Program-made: the position numbers and the translations under genes
DNA from: an uncultured Pelagibacteraceae bacterium
Lineage (GTDB): Bacteria; Pseudomonadota; Alphaproteobacteria; Pelagibacterales; Pelagibacteraceae
Reading direction: 5' to 3'
Length of the DNA stretch: 64,000 bases
Assembly (NCBI GenBank): GCA_902528375.1
Contig: CABZSS010000002.1
Coordinates: forward strand, 1-64,000
Notes under the pieces: generated by a model
The model's database searches: none
What the model saw: the letters and a program-made list of their open reading frames with translations, nothing else
What the model was told of the DNA's origin: nothing
Part shown: in pieces, positions 57,515-64,000 of the stretch
Layout of the letters: each line of letters opens with the position of its first letter
How positions within the stretch are numbered: the stretch's first letter is position 1

Positions 57515-58649
57515 ATTTTGATATTATTTTAGGAATATAATTTTTAAAATTAAAAAAACCTTTATTACAATATTGCCAGGAATACTCATCGAGCTTTCTG
57601 TACAAAAAGTTAAGTTTAATGTTATTTGAATTTAAATAATCTAAATTTTCACCAACTGAGGGATATAAACCTATTATATTTTCACCTATTCTTTTGACTT
57701 CACTTACATCTATAATTTCACAATCAATCGATTGATCTTTTAATCTTTGCTCCTGATCTTTAGTTAAATGTGACTTAAATTTAATAACTTTTTCACTAAG
57801 TTTTATGGATCTATTTTCATTTTTATTTGAAACCAAATAGACTTTTTTAAATTTATTATCTTTAAAATCAGTATTTTCAAGAGAGAGATTGTTTTCAAAA
57901 ACTAATAAGTTATTTTGACTAATATCTTGAGGATTAGCAAAATTTTGTTTTATGATTGAGTATGTCTTTTCAGAAACTTTTGGTGGCGCGTTTTCATTCA
58001 ATTTAATATTGTTGAATCTATTATTTGTAAATTTTTTGATATTCCATTCACTTGCTAAATAATGTTTTCCTTGAGTTTGTACTCCGGCAACCCATCTCCA
58101 TCCAAGTGTATTTGATGCAGCATCACCATCATAGAGATGTTGCATAAAAAATTCTGCACCTAGTTGCCAAGGTAAATTTAATGTGAATATCCAGATACTT
58201 GCAAACCACATTCTCGTGTGATTATGAAGATAATTGTTTTCTTTTAGTTCTTTAACCCATTCATTAAAGCATTCGATATTAGTATTTCCCTCTATCGCAT
58301 TTAAGTATACTTTATTTTCCACGAATTTTTTTCTTATGCCGTTCAAGCTTACTAAATAGTCAGTCCATACGTTTGGTCTTAACTCAAGCCAACCCTTCCA
58401 ATAAGTTCTCCAAAGAACCTCCTGTATAAACTTTTCATTTTTTGAAAAGGAAAACTTCGCAAGTGACTTTTTGATAATTTCAATTTCATTAAGAACTCCA
58501 TGAGTTACAAAAGGCGATAAGCAGGAGACGTTATCTCTTTTATCAGGACCAAAATCAAAGTTTCTCAATCTTGAATACTCAGACAAATTACTTTCGATAA
58601 ATTTATCTAAATTTTTTAAAGCAGTTTTTCTTGAAGGTTCAAAATTCAT
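57498..58649 (-). CDS. Photolyase/cryptochrome FAD-binding-domain protein lacking an N-terminal antenna domain
   Basis: Residues 1-~215 of this 383-aa protein are the photolyase FAD-binding domain: SCLSPFVTHGVL, EVLWRTYWKGWLE, LHNHTRMWFASIW and DGDAASNTLGWRWVAGVQTQGK. The protein starts directly at this domain (EPSRKTALKNLDKFI), so the usual N-terminal Rossmann/antenna domain is absent. A C-terminal ~150-residue segment follows, opening NLLVFENNLSLENTDF, and may be alpha/beta. Whether it is a photolyase, a light sensor or an enzyme is unknown. It shares the photolyase/DUF2256 neighbourhood. Confidence 0.9.
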   Translation of the reverse strand: MNFEPSRKTALKNLDKFIESNLSEYSRLRNFDFGPDKRDNVSCLSPFVTHGVLNEIEIIKKSLAKFSFSKNEKFIQEVLWRTYWKGWLELRPNVWTDYLVSLNGIRKKFVENKVYLNAIEGNTNIECFNEWVKELKENNYLHNHTRMWFASIWIFTLNLPWQLGAEFFMQHLYDGDAASNTLGWRWVAGVQTQGKHYLASEWNIKKFTNNRFNNIKLNENAPPKVSEKTYSIIKQNFANPQDISQNNLLVFENNLSLENTDFKDNKFKKVYLVSNKNENRSIKLSEKVIKFKSHLTKDQEQRLKDQSIDCEIIDVSEVKRIGENIIGLYPSVGENLDYLNSNNIKLNFLYRKLDEYSWQYCNKGFFNFKNYIPKIISKFILQA

Positions 58650-58700
58650 AACAAGGCCAAGAGATATATAATTGTTTTAATTCAATCTCCAGGCCTTGTT
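58650..58700. repeat. Inverted repeat before the photolyase-like gene
   Basis: AACAAGGCC (58650-58658) and GGCCTTGTT (58692-58700) form a perfect 9-bp inverted repeat with a 33-bp AT-rich spacer. One arm abuts the start codon of the photolyase-like gene, the other lies 8 bp from the stop of the nuclease gene. There is no U-tract, so it is not a typical terminator. It could be an operator or the scar of an insertion. Confidence 0.6.
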
Positions 58701-58708
58701 GACGCATA

Positions 58709-59407
58709 TTATATTGCTATATCTTGATGATAATTTTCATATCCACTTGCTTCTCTTAAATAATTGCAATGTGAACAACTATTTCCTGCCGCAGGAATTT
58801 TATCTTGTGACAGGAGCGCTGTTACTTCTCTTAAAAATTCAAAGAAAGCTTCATCATTCCTCGGTATTTCTTGCCAACTAACACTATTTTTAAAATAGTA
58901 ATCTTTATTCTCTTTAAGAAGTTTAGTTGGTTCTACAACAAAAAGACCAAGTCTGCTTACAGGTGCAAGAGCTGGTTTTCCCTCTGCAGCGTTCTCTAAA
59001 CATAAAGCATAAGAATGTAATTGTCTCGAATACCTTTCAACATTAGAGTCTTTCACACTTGATGTTTTAAAGTCAACAACTCCAAAACTTTTATCATCAA
59101 ACCCAAGAACAGTATCGCTCTTACCTTTTAGATAAATGCTATTTCCTGTTCTACGGTCCTTGAAAGTTTTAGATTGCAACCAACGGTCTCCAAAAATTAC
59201 TTTTCCAGCAGGTAATGATGGATCAATATCTCTTGGAGATTTTCCCTCAAAGTGATCTTTCATTATGCCGTCTATTTTAATAAAGATGGTTGGCATGATA
59301 CCCCTAGGTCTTGATAGACCTTCTTTAACTTTAAGATAGAAACATCGAGGACATTCCGAATAAAGAAATGTTAAGTCACTCGGGCTTAGTTTAAACAATT
59401 TGCTCAT
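58709..59407 (-). CDS. PD-(D/E)XK nuclease, Cas4/RecB-like, with four cysteines
   Basis: The 232-aa protein has motif II GKSDTVLGF (D98), motif III VDFKT (D112, K114) and the RecB/Cas4 motif QLHSYAL (Q129), a complete PD-(D/E)XK active site. Cys pairs CPRC (19-22) and CSHC (211-214) flank the nuclease fold, resembling the Fe-S-binding ends of Cas4 and AddB-type nucleases, although Cas4 has a 1+3 spacing. No cas genes are nearby. GC content is clearly above the genome average. It may act in phage or mobile-DNA recombination or defence. Confidence 0.87.
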   Translation of the reverse strand: MSKLFKLSPSDLTFLYSECPRCFYLKVKEGLSRPRGIMPTIFIKIDGIMKDHFEGKSPRDIDPSLPAGKVIFGDRWLQSKTFKDRRTGNSIYLKGKSDTVLGFDDKSFGVVDFKTSSVKDSNVERYSRQLHSYALCLENAAEGKPALAPVSRLGLFVVEPTKLLKENKDYYFKNSVSWQEIPRNDEAFFEFLREVTALLSQDKIPAAGNSCSHCNYLREASGYENYHQDIAI

Positions 59408-59429
59408 AAATATATATTGATTTTAAACT

Positions 59430-59453
59430 CCCAGCAGCATTACTGCTGCTGGG
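59430..59453. terminator. Strong GC-rich stem-loop between the GIY-YIG and nuclease genes
   Basis: CCCAGCAGCA pairs perfectly with TGCTGCTGGG around a TTAC loop, a 10-bp stem with flanking AAACTC...GAGTTT that could lengthen it. On the minus strand it is followed by a GAGTTTAAAATC sequence with only a weak U-tract. It lies 8 bp after the GIY-YIG-domain gene, so it is probably its terminator or an attenuator before the nuclease gene. Confidence 0.7.
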
Positions 59454-59460
59454 CATGAGT

Positions 59461-60189
59461 TTAAATAACCAACCCTCCTTCAGTTTTAAGCACTGGTGGA
59501 AGCACTTTGTTATATTTAGGAAAAGTTCCATACTTATCTTTGAAAGAACAAATATGTTTCCTCTCTATCTTAAACCTCTCCGCTTTATCATCGATTATCG
59601 AATATTGAATACAATCAAAATCCAATTTATCTTTGATATGCTGAGAAGCTCTTAGCCGTAGATTGTTTGTTGAACCAATTTCAACAACGTGGCCCTCTTT
59701 AAGATATCTATAGACCCCCCCTTTTTTAGGAAGCTCTTTGTAACTTTGAACCTTATTTTCAAAATTTGCTTCAATAGTTACTTGATAGATATTGTCCTGT
59801 ATTTGCTTTACAAACAACCTTCTCTCAGATCTGCTAGATGAGTTACGCATTGCATCAAATCTAGGAACTCTATCAATGAGTTCCTTGCATGAAACGAAGA
59901 AACGAGGTGTTCCACCATTGTTTCTTTGCGCATGAGTAAGAGGTAATGTTGTACCTCCATTCTCAATTTCCTCATTAGTAAGAAGAATGAACAAATTGTT
60001 TGCTGTGCTATAGTCATCTCCTTTGATATCTAAAGCAAGCTTACAACGCTTATATCCACTCTTGATTATTTTTCTGCTGAAAGCCGTATTAAAACTAAGA
60101 CCTTGCTTCAGCACCACTATTTGAGGCTCATCCATTAAAAGATGAGATTGCCTTTTAAAAAAAGTAAGATTATTTATATCTACTGACAT
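59461..60189 (-). CDS. Protein with C-terminal GIY-YIG domain
   Basis: The 242-aa protein has an unrecognised ~150-residue N-terminal domain and a C-terminal GIY-YIG fold. GGVYRYL (157-163, GIY position) is followed by VVEIGSTNNLRLRASQH (168-184, YIG position with conserved Arg), E209 in FKIERKHI and N227 in PKYNKV. All GIY-YIG catalytic positions can be filled, though GVY and EIG are variants. A GGAGG ribosome-binding site precedes the ATG, which lies inside the 3' end of the upstream gene (10-bp overlap). It is probably a nuclease of a mobile or defence cassette. Confidence 0.8.
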   Translation of the reverse strand: MSVDINNLTFFKRQSHLLMDEPQIVVLKQGLSFNTAFSRKIIKSGYKRCKLALDIKGDDYSTANNLFILLTNEEIENGGTTLPLTHAQRNNGGTPRFFVSCKELIDRVPRFDAMRNSSSRSERRLFVKQIQDNIYQVTIEANFENKVQSYKELPKKGGVYRYLKEGHVVEIGSTNNLRLRASQHIKDKLDFDCIQYSIIDDKAERFKIERKHICSFKDKYGTFPKYNKVLPPVLKTEGGLVI

Positions 60190-60500
60190 AAACCCTCCTT
60201 TTTCATAACCTCAGAAACATCAATTGCTATAAAGCTAATCTGAACATCGCCATCAAGCTTATCAGTCAACTTTCTTACAATAGGTGGAGTTGCAGCAATG
60301 CACTCAATTTTAGCGACAAATGTTGCCTCTATCATTTCAGCTATTTGCTTAACCCATTCCTGAGGTCTTTGATATTCATCCTTTGTCAAAGTAATAGATC
60401 TTTTAACAACGTTAAGAATACCTGTTGTTTCTTCACCTGTTTTTATTTTTACTGGAACAGGTAATAACTCCAGATTACTTGGTTTTTCCATTTTCTTCAT
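60180..60500 (-). CDS. Unknown 106-aa protein of the nuclease cassette
   Basis: I start at the ATG at 60500 (MKKMEKPSNLELL), which has GGAG six bases upstream; the track uses a TTG overlapping that site. The protein is alpha/beta with VPVKIKTGEETTGIL and EYQRPQEWVKQIAEMIEATFVAKIECI. I do not recognise it. It overlaps the GIY-YIG gene by 10 bp, so the two proteins are made together. Base composition matches the two nuclease genes downstream. Confidence 0.75.
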   Translation of the reverse strand: MKKMEKPSNLELLPVPVKIKTGEETTGILNVVKRSITLTKDEYQRPQEWVKQIAEMIEATFVAKIECIAATPPIVRKLTDKLDGDVQISFIAIDVSEVMKKEGLCQ

Positions 60501-60623
60501 GGTTTTCTCCAAAGTGCCAAAAACTTTTTTTCAAAGACTAAGTTTTTGAACATTAATTTAATGTCTTGCTTTGAAAATAATGAATGGATTTTTAAAATTC
60601 TTTCAAAAAACTGGTTTATATTT

Positions 60624-61463
60624 TTATAAAATATCGCAGTTTTTTAAAAAATTTTCTATTTTTTCATAACAGTTGTTATAAAGGTCTGTCTCGTTAGATA
60701 TACTTTGAGGAATAGTGAGAGTTTCTTGCTCTTTCTCGCCAAAGTTTAAAAAATTAAAACTTCTAAATTGTATAAATATTTTGATAATGCTGTTTTTCTT
60801 AGTTGGATATTCACGGAAATCAAAGTCAAAAGGAACTAAAAAATTTCTAGATCCAGCGAAAACATCAATTTTTTCTTTGTTTAGTAATTCAAAAGCTTTT
60901 CTTGAAACTTGAAAAGAGCGAACATAATGGGATCTATCAACAAATTTTACTCCATCAACCGAATATTGTCTGCCCAAACAATCAGCAATTATAGCGGCAT
61001 TATTTGTAGAACTTTCATTAATATTTTTACTAATATTAATATTCAGAGACCTGTGGAAATTAGGTAAAAAGTAAACATTTTTATTATTTTTGAATCGTTC
61101 TTTGATAATTTCTTTTGATATTTCAAAACTTCTTTCCAATCTTTTTTCTGCATTATGCCATAGTTGATCCCACAAATGATCAAATGTCTCAAACTTAATT
61201 AAATCTATTTCTCGATCTAAATTATCTTGTACTTTTAGATCTTTATATTCAGGTAGTTTGATAAATCCTTGATCATATAGCTCGGATAATAGTTCGTTAA
61301 ATTTATGACTAGTAATGTCGTCATTCTCTTTTTTTACCTTGTATAAATATGGGCGGTTATGTTTTGAGATACCCTTTTCATCTGATGTAAGGTCTTCTTT
61401 GTTTTCGATTAATTTATTTAGTTGTTTAACTATTTTAAGAGGTGCATATTTTAAGCTATCCAT
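60624..61463 (-). CDS. Unknown 279-aa protein
   Basis: I do not recognise this protein. It is highly charged and rich in Lys, Asn, Phe and Ile, with a helical N-terminal half (HLWDQLWHNAEKRLERSFEISKEI) and a mixed C-terminal half with FLVPFDFDFREYP and IQFRSFNFLNFGEKEQETL. No signal peptide or membrane helix is visible. Unlike the three genes downstream it has the low-GC composition of the genome. A 123-bp non-coding gap separates it from them. Confidence 0.7.
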   Translation of the reverse strand: MDSLKYAPLKIVKQLNKLIENKEDLTSDEKGISKHNRPYLYKVKKENDDITSHKFNELLSELYDQGFIKLPEYKDLKVQDNLDREIDLIKFETFDHLWDQLWHNAEKRLERSFEISKEIIKERFKNNKNVYFLPNFHRSLNINISKNINESSTNNAAIIADCLGRQYSVDGVKFVDRSHYVRSFQVSRKAFELLNKEKIDVFAGSRNFLVPFDFDFREYPTKKNSIIKIFIQFRSFNFLNFGEKEQETLTIPQSISNETDLYNNCYEKIENFLKNCDIL

Positions 61464-61500
61464 CTTAATTATTTAGTAATTAGCTATTATATTTCAATGA

Positions 61501-61635
61501 CTATTTTACTCTAAACTTTTTTGAAGCTTTAAAACCTGCCATGTAGTGCTTTGCAAGAGATTTAGGCCTTTTATGACCTCTTCTTTTATATTCTGCTGTT
61601 ACAGATGCTAACGTAGGTTGTTTCTTTTTCTTCAT
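61501..61635 (-). CDS. Small basic protein coupled to argG (44 aa, not in the ORF track)
   Basis: The frame reads MKKKKQPTLASVTAEYKRRG, then HKRPKSLAKHYMAGFKASKK and a stop. Its ATG overlaps the argG stop codon (ATGA), the junction type used throughout this genome, which supports translation. About one third of the residues are Lys or Arg, so it may bind nucleic acid. No family is recognised. It is the last gene of the argG unit. Confidence 0.65.
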   Translation of the reverse strand: MKKKKQPTLASVTAEYKRRGHKRPKSLAKHYMAGFKASKKFRVK

Positions 61636-62813
61636 AACTTATTCTTATGAAATTTTATAAATCTTTCAACGTTTGATTTGTTAAAAGTTTTATTCTCTTC
61701 AAAAGAAACTTTTTTCATTGAGTAAGCACTGCTTTTTGTCACTCTCGATTGAATTGTAACATTACCTTTGTAAAGTTTAAGCTTAATACTTCCATTTACC
61801 TTGGTTCTTTTTAGATCCACTATTTTTTGTAATTTAAATCTTTCTTTTGAGAACCAATAACCGTTATAAATTAATTCCGCATATCTTGGCATAATAGAAT
61901 CTTTTTTATGCATAGTATCTTTATCTAATGTTACAGACTCCATTGCTCTATGAGCAATTAAAAGCAATGTTCCACCTGGTGTTTCATAAACTCCTCGTGA
62001 TTTAATTCCGATAAATCTGTTTTCAACTAAATCAACTCTTCCAACTCCATTTTTTCCACCGATTTGATTTAATTTTTCTAAAAGTTTTTCTGGATTTAAT
62101 TTTTTTCCGTTAATACTAACCGGATCACTGTTTTTGAAACCAATGGAAACATATGTGGGTTTATTAGGTGCCTTTTCCGGTGAAGTTGTTCTTTGAAAAA
62201 TAAATTCCGGGGCTGAATTTTTTGGATTTTCTAAAACTTTACCTTCAGTTGATGTGTGAAATAAATTATCGTCTACTGAAAAAGGCGGTGCACCTTTTTT
62301 ATCTTTTGGAATTGAGATGTTATGTTTTTTTGCATAATTAATTAAATCTGTTCTTGATTTTAATTTCCAGATTCTCCAAGGAGCTATCACCTTTATTTTT
62401 GGGCCAAAGTAATGATATCCAAGTTCAAATCTCACCTGATCATTTCCTTTACCTGTTGAACCATGCGAAACAGCGAAAGCTTTAAATTTTTTTGCGACCT
62501 TAATTTGATCTTTTGCGATTAATGGTCTCGCAATTGATGTCCCAAGAAGGTAAACCCCTTCGTAAATTGCATGACCTCTAATCATTGGGAAGACATATTC
62601 TTTTACAAACGTATTTTTTAAATTGTTAATAATTATTTTTTTAACACCAAGTTTTTTTGCGTTTTTAACAATTTTCTTTCTGTCCATTTCTTGACCAATG
62701 TCTGCAGTGTAGGCAATTACTTCGCTATCGTAATTTTCCTGTAACCATTTTAAAATAATAGATGTATCAAGTCCGCCTGAGTAGGCTAAAACAATTTTTT
62801 TGTTTTTTTTCAT
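61632..62813 (-). CDS. argG: Argininosuccinate synthase
   Basis: The 393-aa enzyme joins citrulline and aspartate with ATP. The N-terminal PP-loop is LAYSGGLDTSIILKWL, and AYTADIGQE, GSTGKGNDQVRFE and GVGRVDLVENRFIGIKSRGVYETPGG are conserved. Length is normal for the short bacterial type. It has an 8-bp gap from the IalB-family gene and an ATGA overlap with the small basic gene. Confidence 0.97.
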   Translation of the reverse strand: MKKNKKIVLAYSGGLDTSIILKWLQENYDSEVIAYTADIGQEMDRKKIVKNAKKLGVKKIIINNLKNTFVKEYVFPMIRGHAIYEGVYLLGTSIARPLIAKDQIKVAKKFKAFAVSHGSTGKGNDQVRFELGYHYFGPKIKVIAPWRIWKLKSRTDLINYAKKHNISIPKDKKGAPPFSVDDNLFHTSTEGKVLENPKNSAPEFIFQRTTSPEKAPNKPTYVSIGFKNSDPVSINGKKLNPEKLLEKLNQIGGKNGVGRVDLVENRFIGIKSRGVYETPGGTLLLIAHRAMESVTLDKDTMHKKDSIMPRYAELIYNGYWFSKERFKLQKIVDLKRTKVNGSIKLKLYKGNVTIQSRVTKSSAYSMKKVSFEENKTFNKSNVERFIKFHKNKL

Positions 62814-62821
62814 TTAAGATA

Positions 62822-63328
62822 TTAAGCGCAACTTTTTTTTGCAGTATTATAAGCCTTTGTGAAACCCATTAAAGAATAGTGATCAATTGTTTGAGATCCA
62901 GATTGATTATATCCCGTAATCATAATTCTTGATCCCTTTTTCATAACATTAACCATCTTTCTTTCTAAACCTGTGTCGCCTATCCAAGCAAAATTTTCTT
63001 TTTTAACATCAAACTTAATTTTATTTTTTCCAGATTTAGCTGTAATTGAATTTTGAGTGTTATATTGGTAACCAGATGTAATACTTACTTCATCTTTAAT
63101 TTTATCAGCTGGTCTGAAACTAATAAATAATCTTGCCTCTCTTGGATTTTTTTTCGGTGATTGTAAAACTGGTTTTGATTGAGCAAAGCAAAGTTTTTTT
63201 GATCCATCAGTAACTACTATCGTTTCCCAGTCTTTGAATTTGCCAACTTTTTTAATTTCCTGAGCTGAGGCTTCAGAGACAATTAAAAGACAAAATAATA
63301 ATACTGTGATTTTATTTATTAAGGACAT
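62822..63328 (-). CDS. Invasion-associated locus B (IalB) family periplasmic protein
   Basis: The 168-aa protein has a signal peptide (ITVLLFCLLIVSEASA, ~1-22) and the IalB pattern: FKDWETIVVTDGSKKLCFAQSKP, EARLFISFRP and a C-terminal DHYSLMGFTKAYNTAKKSCA. The family is common in alphaproteobacteria, including free-living ones, so the name does not mean virulence. It overlaps the aldo/keto reductase stop region by 10 bp. Confidence 0.9.
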   Translation of the reverse strand: MSLINKITVLLFCLLIVSEASAQEIKKVGKFKDWETIVVTDGSKKLCFAQSKPVLQSPKKNPREARLFISFRPADKIKDEVSITSGYQYNTQNSITAKSGKNKIKFDVKKENFAWIGDTGLERKMVNVMKKGSRIMITGYNQSGSQTIDHYSLMGFTKAYNTAKKSCA

Positions 63329-64000
63329 GGATTTGGATATATTTTTTGAACTTCGTTAATTTCATTAATAATTTCATTGTTCAATTTTACATTTACACTT
63401 TCTACATTTGTTTTCAACTGTTGCATAGTCGTAGCACCAATTATTACACTTGTTACAAAAGGCTGTATTTCACAAAATTTTATGGACATTTGAGCAAAAT
63501 CCAAATTAAATTTTTGAGAAATTTTGTAATATTCCTCAATAGCTTTAATGCTATTTTCATTATTGTAGCGAGTGAAATCTTTAAAAAGATCTATTCTTGA
63601 ACCTTTTGGCATATTATTATTTCGATATTTTCCTGTGAGGTAACCAAAAGCTAATGGGGAATAAGCCAACAAACCACTTTGTTCTCTGACCGAGATTTCG
63701 GCAAGACCAACTTCATAAGTCCTATTGAGTAAGTTGTAAGGATTTTGAACAGCCATCATCTTGGGTAAATTTTTTAACTTTGAAAGCTCAAGACATTTTG
63801 CTAAACCCCATGCAGTTTCGTTTGAGAGGCCCACATATCTAATTTTACCTGCATCCACGAATTTTTTTAAATTTTCTAAAATCTCCTCAAAAGCAATCCA
63901 ATTTTTTTCATTTGAATCGTGTTCGTATCCTTGCTTACCAAAAAAATTAGTATTCCTTTCAGGCCAATGTAATTGATATAAATCGATATAATCAGTTTGC
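63319..64000 (-). CDS. Aldo/keto reductase (5' partial, cut by the right edge)
   Basis: The frame continues beyond the track's Met at 63858 to the window edge, adding TDYIDLYQLHWPERN, the conserved aldo/keto reductase segment with the catalytic His. GKIRYVGLSNETAWGLAK, VQNPYNLLNRTYE and YSPLAFGYLTGKY match the Tas/YajO-type NADPH-dependent subfamily. About 227 C-terminal residues are present, and the first ~110 lie outside. The substrate is unknown. Confidence 0.92.
   Translation of the reverse strand, partial: QTDYIDLYQLHWPERNTNFFGKQGYEHDSNEKNWIAFEEILENLKKFVDAGKIRYVGLSNETAWGLAKCLELSKLKNLPKMMAVQNPYNLLNRTYEVGLAEISVREQSGLLAYSPLAFGYLTGKYRNNNMPKGSRIDLFKDFTRYNNENSIKAIEEYYKISQKFNLDFAQMSIKFCEIQPFVTSVIIGATTMQQLKTNVESVNVKLNNEIINEINEVQKIYPNPCP

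Noticed and set aside
58709-59407. Possible CRISPR-associated cas4
   Set aside because: No repeat array or other cas gene is in the window, and the Cys spacing is 2+2 rather than that of Cas4.
60513-60623. Non-coding gap upstream of the nuclease cassette
   Set aside because: I looked for a promoter, repeat or attachment site and found only AT-rich sequence with no confident motif.

Overview
The window is a chromosomal segment of a SAR11-type (Pelagibacterales, Candidatus Pelagibacter-like) alphaproteobacterium. The evidence is very AT-rich DNA, K/N/I-rich proteins, spacers of a few bases, many 4-bp ATGA-type overlaps, and alphaproteobacterial gene orders (parB-parA-rsmG-mnmG-mnmE; rho-hemJ-hemH-hemE | ppsR-maf-aroE-coaE-dnaQ | secB-fxsA-timA; hslUV | hisBHAFE; lolA-ftsK; tsaD | hemCD). 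I see no insertion sequence, integrase or CRISPR array.

Layout. 1-7 kb: end of a ThiE/TenI-like gene, a porin with a strong terminator, then DUF3576 lipoprotein-leuS-lptE-holA. 6-18 kb (minus strand): parB-parA, rsmG with a perfect parS inside it, mnmG, mnmE, then a divergent sulfotransferase and a convergent GT41 (SPINDLY/OGT-like) glycosyltransferase, rho and hemJ-hemH-hemE. The hemE/ppsR gap (18135-18413) has one perfect and two near-perfect DnaA boxes, and the gene strand flips there, so it is the probable chromosomal origin. 18-34 kb: ppsR-maf-aroE-coaE-dnaQ, secB-fxsA, timA-like and Smr genes, hslVU, the hisBHAFE operon with HIT and GNAT genes, lolA-ftsK, a degenerate UbiH-like flavoprotein, a LonN protein, tRNA-Gly(GCC) and a pterin dehydratase.

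34-50 kb: purH, a heparinase-like protein, rpe and a YggT-like protein; then a two-part sodium:solute symporter, an unknown protein and an acetyl-CoA synthetase with a Lys/Arg-rich tail, which together look like an acetate or monocarboxylate uptake and activation module. EVE-domain and tsaD genes follow, then hemC-hemD, mscS, yggT, folD and a second GT41 protein.

50-64 kb is the most accessory part. First comes a photolyase/cryptochrome neighbourhood: SDR, DPRP-type photolyase, GT2, polytopic membrane protein, DCC thiol protein, a 42-aa DUF2256 protein missed by the ORF track, a CRTAC1-like FG-GAP/ASPIC protein, a Cys-rich secreted protein, and a photolyase FAD domain with no N-terminal antenna domain. 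Next is a small minus-strand cassette of distinctly higher GC, encoding a four-cysteine PD-(D/E)XK (Cas4/RecB-like) nuclease, a GIY-YIG-domain protein and a 106-aa unknown, with a further unknown gene upstream. After that come a 44-aa basic protein coupled to argG, argG, an IalB-family protein and an aldo/keto reductase cut by the window edge. The nuclease cassette and the rearranged photolyase are the best candidates for undescribed biology. All functional calls come from reading motifs; no database search was run.
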